From Juglans regia (Eukaryota; Streptophyta; Magnoliopsida; Fagales; Juglandaceae): a DNA stretch of 64,000 nt. The stretch spans positions 38,989,482 to 39,053,481 of the forward strand of contig NC_049907.1 of NCBI RefSeq assembly GCF_001411555.2, given 5' to 3'. Of the stretch, positions 11,701-23,700 are shown one piece after another; position 1 is the stretch's first letter, and every line of letters begins with the position of its first letter. Position numbers and translations under genes: made by a program. The notes beneath the pieces are model-generated. The model did not search any database. It had not been told where the DNA came from and saw only the letters and a program-made list of their open reading frames with translations.

Positions 11701-12815
11701 GTTAATTAATTAAATATTGATGATCCATATTCATGCCTAGCTAGCTAGCTGAAATGTGAGTACTACTACTTCACTACTCAGCAGCTAGCGTCGACCTGGC
11801 TCCACATAATTTGCTGAAAGATTTCCGCCTTGACCGCTGTCAACGATATATATATATTCTGCGAGAGTGCAAAAACCACGGATCATTTTCTATCACTAGA
11901 GACCACATGAGTGACCACTAATTTAGATCAAGGTCCACATAATCATGTTTATTTGAAAAAATTATATGCCAAGCTTATATATATATAAATAGAGAAACTC
12001 ACATATCGAGGATATTATATATAATTCATAATACGAGTAATGTTATTCATCATCTCTTTTATTATGATTATTCTCTCACCATTCTATGATATGATAGATA
12101 TTAAATAATTGAAGACTATTAATTATTATATCTTAGTTGTGATCCTATCAAATTATTTCACGTACATATGACAAGAAATGTTGAGAATATGATAATAAAA
12201 ATGATAATGATGAATAGATTGTTTCAATTTATATATAATATACATATATAATATATGTTATCTTATTAATATTTTCTCAATTAATCGTATATGTTACAAA
12301 CATACACATGATGTATATATAATATACTGTTTATTGGTTGCTAATTGTCCAGCTGTCTGATAAGCTTCTCTTCAAGAATTGACATAATCATAGTACCATA
12401 ACTGCAAATGATACAAATTAAGTTAATTAACTAATTAGGTATATATCTTGACCTTTTTGTAAAACTTTTCTTTCTAAAAAAAGATTTATAGAAGACATTT
12501 GATTTATATGCATGCATACTTTTAAACATGTGTACGTGTTTGTTAATTTTTTATTGTTTGATCTATGAAAACCTAATTTCATTAATTCAACTCATGAACA
12601 ACTCAACTAAGAAATATTATTTTGGCCATAATTAAAGAGACTTCCTTAATTTGTTTCAATTGATTGATGATATGATCCGAATTAGTTTATATGTGATATG
12701 GTAAAAATATATTTGGTTCATTAATTTAATCAGTAAAATCATATATATAATGTTGGTTCATTTTATGATCAAAATATATAAGATGAATCCTTTCTGTTGT
12801 AACAAAAAAGCTTGA
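8766..12815. other. Long intergenic stretch, no gene seen
   Basis: I found no exon-like ORF with splice context, tRNA or TE protein. It contains AT microsatellites (around 8999-9012, 10545-10562, 10850-10868 and 11347-11371), many GATC/TGATCA-rich patches and a GATCGATCGATCGA run at 9598-9611. It could hold distal regulatory DNA of the downstream PHO1 gene, but nothing in the sequence shows this. Confidence 0.5.
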
Positions 12816-13510
12816 AAAATGAGATGAGATGAGAATTTTGTAAATAGTAATAAGATAGTTTGTGAATAGTAGTAAGATAGTTTAAGTTAGGGCTGGTATG
12901 AGGAGTGATATGAGATGAGAATTTTGTAAATAGCAGCAAGATAATTTGTGAATAGTAGTGAAATAATTTGAGTTGAGTATTTTTTGAGTTTTGGGAAAGA
13001 AGAGAAAAAAAGTTGAATAAAAAATATTATAAAGTTAAAATATTGTAAGAATATAGTTTTATAATATTATTTTTGTTTGGGGATTTGAAAAAGTTGATTT
13101 TTTTTTTATTTTTTATCTGAAAGTTTGAAAAAGTTGTAATGATTAGTTTGAAAATTTTATATTTAAATTATGATTGGAAATAAAATGAGATCATGAGATG
13201 AAATGAGATCATATGAGAATTTTGTGTCTCATTTGAGACTCCAAACAAACCTACATTTATGTAGTTTTGGAAAATGAGAGAGAAAATGTTGAATAAAAAA
13301 TATTATAAAATTAAAATATTGTTAGAATATAGTTTTTTAATATTATTTTTGTTTAGGGATTTGAAAAAATTGAATTATTTTTTATTCTTCGTTTGAAAGT
13401 TTAGAAAAATTGTAATGATTAGTTTGAAAATATTTGTATTTGAGTGATGTTTGGGAAGGAGATGAGATGATAATTTTGGGATAAAATATTTTTCCAAACA
13501 AGTCGTGTTA
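12816..13510. mobile_element. Cluster of Tourist-like MITE copies, degenerate
   Basis: The family signature GAGATGAGATGAGAATTTTG appears at about 12821 and again near 12911. TTTGGGGATTTGAAAAAGTT and TTGGAAAATGAGAGAGAAAA follow, and the right end TTTTTCCAAACAAGTC is at 13490. At least two overlapping copies are present, one ending ACTCCAAACAAACCTAC near 13253 and one from about 13265 to 13505. Confidence 0.6.
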
Positions 13511-13629
13511 GATCGATCTAGATATGTGATATCTCATAATGATATTATAATTCTCCTAGGATAAGTTGTTAAGAAAACTCATAAGCCTCACACAGCACAC
13601 AACAACCTTTTTGTTATTTTTTTAATTTT

Positions 13630-13800
13630 TTTCTTTTACCAAATGTGTGGTATATGGATGATGAATAGAAGAATTCAATTGTTTTAGGAAGAATAAAACC
13701 AAAATAAAAAAAATAAAAAAAAATAATAAAAGAAATTGTAGTGTGTGGTGTGCATGTGGGGCTTATGAATAACAAAACTCTTTTCAAAAGGAAAAAAGTC
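13630..13800. repeat. Dispersed MITE-like repeat (second family)
   Basis: TGTGTGGTATATGGATGATGA followed by an AAGAATAAAA run, then TGTAGTGTG and CTCTTTT, recurs at 39540-39660 and in weaker form at 19490-19620. It is probably a short non-autonomous element. I could not define its ends. Confidence 0.5.
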
Positions 13801-13859
13801 TCAACGGAAGACAGTCTGATCAACGTTCGAATCTCTATGAGCATTGGCCACATACTCTG

Positions 13860-14224
13860 AAGTTTTGGACGCCTCGATTTCTAAGAACTTCCCATTATTT
13901 CTATCTTCTTTTAACTTGTTATGTTCGAGATTCGATTAGTACTCGAGCACTAATTCATTCACATGATCACATACATATGTATATAACTGTCATTAATTGT
14001 GTATAGACCAAGCAATTACGTACATAAGTACCATTTACAAATTAAGATCAAACAAAAGCAAACAGGCAATTAAAGGTGCCTTATATTAATTAATTAAGAG
14101 ATCGATGAAACTTGTTATATATACTCGATCCCCCAAAAAGAAAAAAAAGGTGAAGAAAATAGCTTTTTCTTCAAAGCTAGCTGATCTACTAGTATTACTA
14201 ATTAATTTGCACTTTGTGATTCAA

Positions 14225-14263
<39 letters not shown>

Positions 14264-14696
14264 GCAATACTTTCTGAAATAGGAAATCTGTTTTAATATC
14301 ATGCAATTAAGATCAGAACTTGCATTATTTATCAAGCTGCCGCACCCACGAGTAGTAGTTTAGCCGCCGCAAAGTCGGCACATAAACCTGCATATCTGGC
14401 GCGCATAGCCATGCAGTTCAATGATAAGGTCTCTTCAATATGTCGTCCCAGTCCCATGGCTATCCAAAATTAATCACCACCTGAGAAGGCTCCATCCACA
14501 AAATGATCAGTAGTAATAGCATTCACATTATTTATAATTATTATTTATTTTTAAAAATAAAAAATGATCACAGCCATTTTACCACCATCACGGTACCCTT
14601 TAGTTAAAGAAAAAAGAATCCGTAAAGACATTAAAAGTATCCACATCTGAGTGGCAAAATCTGTCTTTGATTTTGTCTCCACGGCTCTCTCTTTAT
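13860..14696. other. Upstream region of PHO1
   Basis: Contains a (TA)n run at 14230-14261. I saw no canonical P1BS (GNATATNC) element in this stretch on reading, though one could be missed. No coding sequence. Confidence 0.45.
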
Positions 14697-14712
14697 CTAT
14701 ATATGTAAACCT
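14697..14712 (+). promoter_or_regulatory. Probable TATA region of the PHO1 gene
   Basis: CTATATATGTAAAC lies about 80 bp before the ATG at 14783, after a CT-rich stretch. Position and composition fit a core promoter. The start of transcription is not shown by sequence alone. Confidence 0.45.
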
Positions 14713-14782
14713 CTCTGATCACATTCTTACGGCCTCTTAAGCTCCTCACTCTTCCCCCTCCATAATACTTCAATAACAAAAC

Positions 14783-17700
14783 ATGGTGAAGTTCTCAAAG
14801 GAGCTCGAAGGTCAGCTAATCCCTGAATGGAGGGATGCTTACCTGAGCTATAGGGAATTGAAGAGGCATATAAAGAAGATCAAGCTATCTAGATTACCCA
14901 AACATCCCCGCCAAGACATGAACGGCGACTATGGTCTGTCCATTTTCGACCCCGTACGCTTCGTCGCTTGGAAAATCTGTGACAAGTTCCGCAATTCCGA
15001 TAGCAAAACTGATGTGATTCAGGTACATAACACATACACACACATGTAATATGAACGCGTACTGTATGACCGAACTTTGTTTTGTAGAAAAAAAAAAAAA
15101 AAAAGTTTGTAAGCCGGCTGTTGGTTTATTCGATGCTTCCAGAGCCATGAGTTCCCGGTGATCTACGATGGCTAGCTAAAAAGAGTCCGACATTTAAGAA
15201 AGCTTTTTGGTCGTAGTTATTTTTTGCACCCAAAAAGTTAGTGCGCGCTGTTCGGATTTTTGTCTTGTTGTGTAATTGTATATATGCGTGTTGGGAACTA
15301 TTTCCAGAAAGTGAAGTGACGTCATTTTCAGGCAGCAGAAACCACAGCGGGTTTCCGATGCACTGATAGCTAGCTAGCTAGACTGATTTTCCACCGTCGG
15401 ACTTTGTGTTTCTGGAATTTCGCTCCATGTCCTCGTGGCCTACGTACTAGATAGGATCCTCTGTCTAATTTCTCTCGCTCAACCTGTTCAGGAATTATTT
15501 TCCATTTCGATAATCTACCTTACAATATTAATAGCAAGCTGCAGGATCCTATACGAGAAATGACGAATTTCTAAATCACTTGTAGTCAGGTCCCATGCAT
15601 AATATTAGTGCTTCGTACAAAGCTAAAACCCCCGCTAGCTGCATGTTACGTTTCTCAGAAGTTAGAACTCTCCCTTCGCCGTTTTGACGTTTGTGGCTGT
15701 TGAAAAATAAAGCTCGAGTGATGCACAAGTTTGTCAACTACCAGAAGAAGAAAATAAATGTAAATAGAAAATACAAAACCCATATTAATAGAACCTTTTT
15801 TGGTTTCTTCTGCATGCTTTCCTTTCTTTTCTCATTCTCTCACGAAAGCAAACGAAACGGTTGCAGGCACACACTCATCATCTCACGAAACAATCGTGAG
15901 TCATAGAAAATAAAGTCATAAAGCTCCAAAGAAAAAGACACTACAGAAAGCAAGAAGCTTCTCCCTGATATATCCATTTTCTGTTGCAGATCGGGAGGAG
16001 TAAAAGCATGGAGGACGGTGAAGATCAGGAGGTGTACGAAACTGATCTCTCTCAACTGTTTTCCCAAGAAGATGAGGTTAAACTACATGTACATTGTCAT
16101 GACAATTTACTGTTTAATTCATTTTGGTACTTTTTATTTTTAAAGCAAATTCTTTGAATATTGTACTCGATCCATCATATTGATCATCTTTTATTTTATT
16201 TGTCTATTTTCTGATTTTATATATATGGGTATTTTCTGATTGTATAGGTCAGGATATTCTTCGAGAAATTGGACGAAGAACATAATAAGATCAACCAATT
16301 TTATAAGGAGAGAGAGAGTGAGGTTGTTGAGAAAGCAGAGATTTTAAACAAACAGCTGCAGATTTTGGTGGACTATAAGCAAGTTCTCAGCCACCTCCGT
16401 CTCCAGAAAAACTCCCCGTCCAGTCCAAACTTCGGAAGTTCCCCTCCTTCTTGGTCATCTGTATCTCCTCCCCGGTCTTCTAATTATTCCGGTGTGCTTC
16501 CTTTCCTTTGGTAACTTTTATAATTTCTCAGTTTTTCCGTGCCACAAAGTTGAGTGCGCAGCCAAAAATGGGGCCACTGAATACTGATCATGTTAGGTCA
16601 TTCCTCGGAGTTGTTGGTGTTGTTCATCGGTACGCGGGTAAAATGGTAATTCCATATTTGTTGACTTTTGCCTAAAATGATGACTCAGCAATATGGAGCG
16701 ATTCGATTGGTCTGACCATAAATAAGCACCTAGTCATTGTGCAGTTCAGAATCTTCAGATATGATATGTTTTGATAAAAATTAAACAAAATATGATTTTT
16801 TATTTTTAAATTTAAAAATATTAAATTATTTATCATATTTTAAGTAAAATTTAAAAATTTTATAATAATTATTTATATAAAATAAGAGGAGATAATTTTA
16901 TTTTATATAACCAAATCAGCCTAATTCTATACGTGCGTGTGCACGGAAATTCCATTTCTCCGTTGCATGCTGCATGTAGGCTATAGAATTAATTCCCCGT
17001 AAAGCCCAAGTACTTTAGATATGGAACAATGTCATGCTGACACATTAATGTCATGTCTAATTAATATTTGTGATGAAATTTATAATATGCAGAAAGCTCT
17101 ATTGAATTAGCTGAAAACCTTAGTCATGATCAGATGTATTCGGAGACTGAGGAAGTAATAGCAGCATTAGATCAAAGAAACAGTAGTACTAGGAATTATA
17201 GCGGGACGAAGACAAAACTAACAAAGCAAGGGAAGCCTAAGATGGGCGTGAAGATTGACATTCCTGCTGAAACACCAACACGCGCGATCGCGGCCTTGAC
17301 ATCATCGCTGTGGGAAGATTTGGTGAAGATCAGTCCCAAAAAAGAGTACTGCCGTACTGGAGATCAATTGATTAATCGAAAGAAGGTTCAGTCTGCAGAG
17401 AAGATGATTCGGGGGGCCTATGTGGAGCTCTATAGAGTCCTTGGTCTGCTCAAAGCTTACAGGTTATACGTAATTACTTTTATGATCTTTTTCTATTTAT
17501 TAATTCTTTTACTTAATTAATTGGTGATCGACGTGAAAAACTAATAACAGTTTTAAATATAGATCAGGAGTCGGGCTACATGTTTACCACTTTTGAGTTT
17601 TGGATTTTTTTTTTCTTTTTTTTTTCACAATTTTTTAAATATATTTAAATACTTTAAAAAAATAAAAAAATTCTAATATATTTAAAATCACTTCTTTAAT

Positions 17701-18191
17701 TACTAAGTAAAAATAAAATAAAATAAATTTGCCAAGCGGTCAAATAGAGCGGTACAAATCGGAAGGCCGGCAAAGTAGTGTTTTCCTATAGAAAAGAAGG
17801 ATTAATGTCATTAACTTACGGTATAACCTCTTTAGTTTGTTGAATAGATAAATAAATAAATGTCTCGTTTAGTTATGCAGTTCAGATAAAATTATATATT
17901 TTGTTGAAAGTTAAATAAAATATTATTATAATTTAACTTTTTAATATTATTTGTGTTTTAAGATTTGAAAGAAAAATGAATTGTTTATTATATTTTGTGT
18001 GAGAGTTTAAAGAAGTTGTAATAATTATATGAAAAGAAATGAGATAATTTGATTTTATATAACCAAACCTGCAACCAATTTCATAAGATACTGGCTGGTT
18101 AATTTCCAGCTTTAGGTTGGAAGCTCCAACAGACAAAATTACATATATATATATATACATACATATATATCATACATATATACATACATAC

Positions 18192-18241
<50 letters not shown>

Positions 18242-18390
18242 TACGAGATTACATGATGTCACAAGCAGTAGAAATCATTCTTAAGTAAAAACAGAAGAAG
18301 TCTCCTTTGGAAAAAACACTGTTTTGGTTTTTACCTCAAATTAAATGGATCCGACCTGGAAATTATTGGAATTTGCAATAGCTGATGTAT

Positions 18391-18438
<48 letters not shown>

Positions 18439-19115
18439 TTAAAGCATTGCATGCATGCAGTTCATTCAGCACTGCATGCTGATGATCAGGGTGTGGTTAC
18501 TAATCGATTCTTCATTACGAATTATAAAGTTTAGAGAATTAAGAGCGAGCTAGCCGGCCGGCATAAGAATCGCGAATGCTAGCATCAAGTATATATTTAA
18601 TTAGTGACTTCAACGGCGCAATACATTATACTCATGAATGTGGTAGCTGCACGCAGCATGCATGGGCGTGATCAATTTTTTTTTCCCCTCGAGTTATACA
18701 TCATGTAGAGATTTAATTATCTGAATTTTACTTGTTCTAATCGAAGAAACTATTTAATTTGGCAGCTCGATGAACATGATGGCGTTTACAAAGATACTCA
18801 AGAAGTTTGACAAGGTACGGTACTGTGGTTTATTGGAACATCAATTTACCAAATGAGAAATATCTGATGATGATCAATATTGCATAGACCATACATACTT
18901 GACACAACACACGCACACATTTTTTCTTTTTGTTTGGTAGGAGGAGCTAGGACAGGACCTCTAGGCTTTACTGATATATAAATCCTCATATATGATGAAG
19001 GAACACCGTACGTGGTTACAAAACTTTCCATGGAAAAATTAACAAAGAATACCAATGAAATAAACCAACAACCAATGAACTCTACACAGCACATACACAC
19101 ACATATAATTATATG

Positions 19116-19153
<38 letters not shown>

Positions 19154-20706
19154 TTATAGATCAAGGAGAACATACAGACAAAACGAATTAGACAGACATT
19201 TTAGTCATGTTATTCTGGACAAATGTCATCATGCATATATAAGTACTAGCTAGTACTACTAAATTAAGCTGGTTGTGCTTTAATTTGGTTGCGCACTTAC
19301 AGCTAGCTTTCAGTTTCACATTATTAAATGACATTGAATACGATCATTTTCCAATAAAACTAAAAGAATACAATCATTCAATATTAATGAATTAAACAGT
19401 ACTTGCCTATATATATATAATAATTTTATTTATCATCTTCACACACCATACACTATTTATTTTAATTTTTTTTCATTTTTACTATAACAAATATATTGTG
19501 ATGTATGATGATAAGTAGAATAACTTAATTAGTTTAAGGAGAATAAAATAAAATAAAAAATAATAAAAATAATATTAAAATATATAAAGTACGTGAGTGG
19601 TGTAGAATGATGAGTAGCATGTGTGTATATATATATATACTAGCAGTAGAGTGACGTCCAAGGGACGTTTGCCTAATTCTATAAAAGTTTATCTTTTATT
19701 TAATGATGAAAAATTAGTATTTTCTAAATTAAAATTAATTTTAAGTGTATGATATAATATTTATATTTTAATTATCTATTTTATGTTAGTTTAAATCAAT
19801 ATTTAAACTTCTATCTTTAGATTAAATATGAATATTCAAGATGAATGGTTGGGATTTAAAATCCAAAAACTAACATTTTCTCCCACTTTTCCTTTCACCC
19901 TCTCTCTCCTTCCCCATGCACGTTTGTCTAATTTAGTATTTTATAAATTAAATTTGATAGTTTATGTATGATATATTATTTATATTTTAATTATTTTAAT
20001 TTTAAATTAGTTTAAATCAGTGTTTTAATAAGAGAAATTATTTATATATAAATTTTAACAAGAGAAATTATTTATTATAGTGATAAATATTACAGTCTTA
20101 TAATTGTATCTCTAAATTTTAATAGAATTATTTATATAATTTTAAAATGTGTAAAATCTGCATAATATCTTTAAACAAATTTTAAATCCCAGACGTTGTA
20201 TTTTTCAATTTTATTTTCGTAATTTAAAAAATATTCAACTCAAACTATTTCATTATTATTCACAAATTATCTCATTACTATTCATAAAATTTTCATTTCA
20301 TCTTATTTTATTTCATTCCCTAAACGAGAGCCCTTAGCCTCCAAACAGCTATCTATGAGTCATACTTAATGACGTTCCTAACCATCTATATATGAGTCAT
20401 ATTTGGAGCAGTAGTACCTTTAATTCCTTCTTCTTTTAATTGATCTTTTCCCCTGCTAAAATCAAATTCTGATTAATTTTTACCCGAAATTAATGTCGAA
20501 AACCAGACTGATCTTGACAGGTCCATCCTTGATCGTTTTCTGTTTTCATTTTTTGGGTCAGCAATACACTACCTCCATTAATTATATAATAACTGCATGC
20601 ACTGAATTTTTTCATTGCAAGTACAATTATGTATAGTAGAAGTGGTGCAATTTTCCCTCTCAATTAATTTAAGTCCACACATGAGCTATGTATTATTCTG
20701 TTAATA

Positions 20707-20739
<33 letters not shown>

Positions 20740-23700
20740 AAAGAGGTATTTGATCAATATCGTGTGGCCGGCATATGCATGCAGGTATCCAACCAGCATG
20801 CTTCTGCGAATTATCTACAAGCAGTGAAGGCCTCTCCTTTTATTAGTTCCGATAAGGTAATTAAAGTCATACATATTGTTTAATGAATCGATTAGCACTA
20901 GTTTAAAATATCTATCTCTCCCTTATTATTCCCTGATGATGATCTCTGCTCGCTCATTCAAAAATAAAAGATAAAAATAAAAAATATTTTAATTAGCTAG
21001 TGCACGACGTACGTGGTTTAAATTGCATTTGACTTGCACGTACGTAGATCAGCTAGCTAGGTCAAGAATTAATGAGTATTAATGATGCTTCTTTAATTAT
21101 TCTGGATTTTCTCACTCATTCACTCACCATGCATATATAATATTATAATATATATATATAGCCTAATGTCGCACCCTAATTTGAATTATTTTAGGCTCAA
21201 ACCTTTTTGCATTTCACATCCAAATAGTGATCTATTTATGACTAGTCATGAATGAAAAAAAAAATAAAAGTCATGATACTGACAGTACTGAAATCATGAC
21301 CAATGAATTAATTAAGAGAAGTGTGACGATTAGATATATATATATATATATATTTACGTGTGTGTGTGTGTGTGTCACATTTATGATCTCACATGATCTT
21401 GTACGTACGTATAATATATATATACGTAGCTCTTCCCAAAATTCAAACGATCTTCCCACTATATAATTAATTGTATTATATATATATATATATATGCACA
21501 ATTACCGCACATTATATATATAGTTTCTTTAGATATGTGACATTTGATTGAATCGTGAACAGTACTACTAATTAATTAATTAATCTTTTAGGCATCCATG
21601 CATCCAGCGTCCTTATTTTGATAAAATGATGAATTGCCACGGCCTCATCATCATGATCAGTTGCTCAAACTTCAAAGGATTATTATACTATATAATATTG
21701 GTATTATTATTATTTATCATTATAATTAACGACTTGGTGTTGATCAAAGCTCTAAAACACTTCAAAATCATGTGACAGGCCAGGGGTACGTAACCGAGTG
21801 GTCAGTCCCGTCGTCATCGGAAAATTAGCAACTTTTGTTATCATCATTTGATTTGTGGATTGAAACCTTCTTTATGGTTTTTAATGATATATCCGAAAAA
21901 TTGATTTATAATTCGCCATGTTTTAAATTAAGAATATTTTTTATAAAATGATATTATTATTTTATAAAAATGTTTGTGATTTAATTATCTATAAAATTGT
22001 GAAAATGATGGTATATATATATATATCATTTTCTTATTGAGAATTACAGGCGTTATGATTTTATATTAATATATAGCCATTAATATATATTATAATTATT
22101 TTTTGTCTGATGAAAAGGTGGTTAAACTGATGGACGAAGTGGAATCCATATTCATAAAGCACTTCGCCAGCAATGACAGGAAAAAGGCAATGAAATTCCT
22201 GCGGCCACAACAGAAAAAAGCTTCTCACATGATCACCTTCTTTGTTGGTAATTATTAGCTTTCACTAATTAAGCCACATTATATATACTATTACTATTAA
22301 TTGATCTCCATAATTAACTCGTGTTGAACCCCGGCCTACTACTGCATGCATGCTGGCCACTATATATATATATATACTTGCATATATGCCTAGTGGGATT
22401 ATTCGTCACTAATCATTCCTAAATATTAATTTCAGTAGGCCAGCCCGCGATCCCCACCAAAACAATACTGGTGTACGTGGCTGGTTTTTCAAAAGGAATT
22501 AATTTGCCACTTCTGATGAATAATTTTTTTTTTTTTTTCCTGATGAATAATGTTCCTTATAAAGCCTTGTTTTCTTCTAATTATTATTGTTTTTTTTTTT
22601 TGGTCTGTTTTGCAGGATTGTTTACTGGTTGTTTTGTATCACTGTTTACTATATATGCAATCTTAGCACACTTGTCGCGTATGTTCTCCCCTCCTACAGA
22701 GATAGCTTATATGGATGGAGTATATCCGGTTTTCAGGTGGTGGTCTTTAAATTCTCACGTTGTCCTATATCATTTTCATTTTTTACCCACATTCATAGAC
22801 CAACTATACATATATTGCTAATCATATAAAAGTGGCATGCATATAATTCAGTTTCATACTCAATATATAGAAGCATAATTTTTAAGTAAAAAAAAAAATC
22901 ATCATAAATTCAGGATATTGAAATCATCAGTACCGATCACTGTAATTAGTTGACAAGTAAAAAAAGGAAAAAAAAAAAAAAAATCGTCTGAACTGAACTG
23001 AACTCAATTGTCTGGATTTAATGGTAAAAAATAACTTAAAAGCCTATTGAAATAGCTCAGTACTACTTTGATCATTGGCCGGGATAGTTGGTAAGAATGC
23101 AAGTGAAGAACCAAACCCAAATGAGTACAGTTTTCTATTAATTACTTGATTTTTCTACTCCATTTATCTTCGAAGCCGTTCATCTCTTCTAAAAGTACTG
23201 GGGTGCCGTTCACAGTACGCTTTTAACGTTATCATCAATTTTGTATCATGCAGTTTATGCAAAATTTAAGATGAAAAACGTACGCATGCATCTGATATTG
23301 ACAAACTAACAGTGAAGGTATGACATTTTGCAGTGTGTTTGCGTTACTAAGCTTGCACCTGTTCATGTATGGGTGCAATTTGTTCATGTGGAAGAGTAAG
23401 AGGATCAATTACAACTTCATCTTTGGATTCTCACCCAATACATCCCTCAAGTACAGAGATGCCTTCCTCATCTGCACCACCCTCATGACCATTGTGGTCG
23501 GGGCGATGGTCGTCCACCTTCTTTTGCGGGCCAGTGGCGTCTCACCTGGCCAAGTTGATGCCATTCCTGCCATTCTTCTTTTGGTTGGTGCCAGCAATTT
23601 TCTCTGTCCATTCTTTAAATTACCAATATAGCATGGAGATTCTTCCCTTTTTAAAGAAATTTAGGATGTTATGTGCTATTGCTCGCCCCTACATAATGTA

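Noticed and set aside
8766..14696. Possible microRNA precursor upstream of PHO1
   Set aside because: I looked for common conserved plant miRNA sequences (for example miR156, miR172, miR399) on both strands and recognised none. Novel precursors cannot be excluded by eye.
20771..20778. P1BS-like GCATATGC in PHO1 intron 5
   Set aside because: It matches GNATATNC, but a single intronic palindromic 8-mer is expected by chance in AT-rich DNA, so I did not annotate it.
22471..22829. Open frames longer than PHO1 exon 8
   Set aside because: They read through the acceptor and donor into introns. Only 22616-22736 fits the family.
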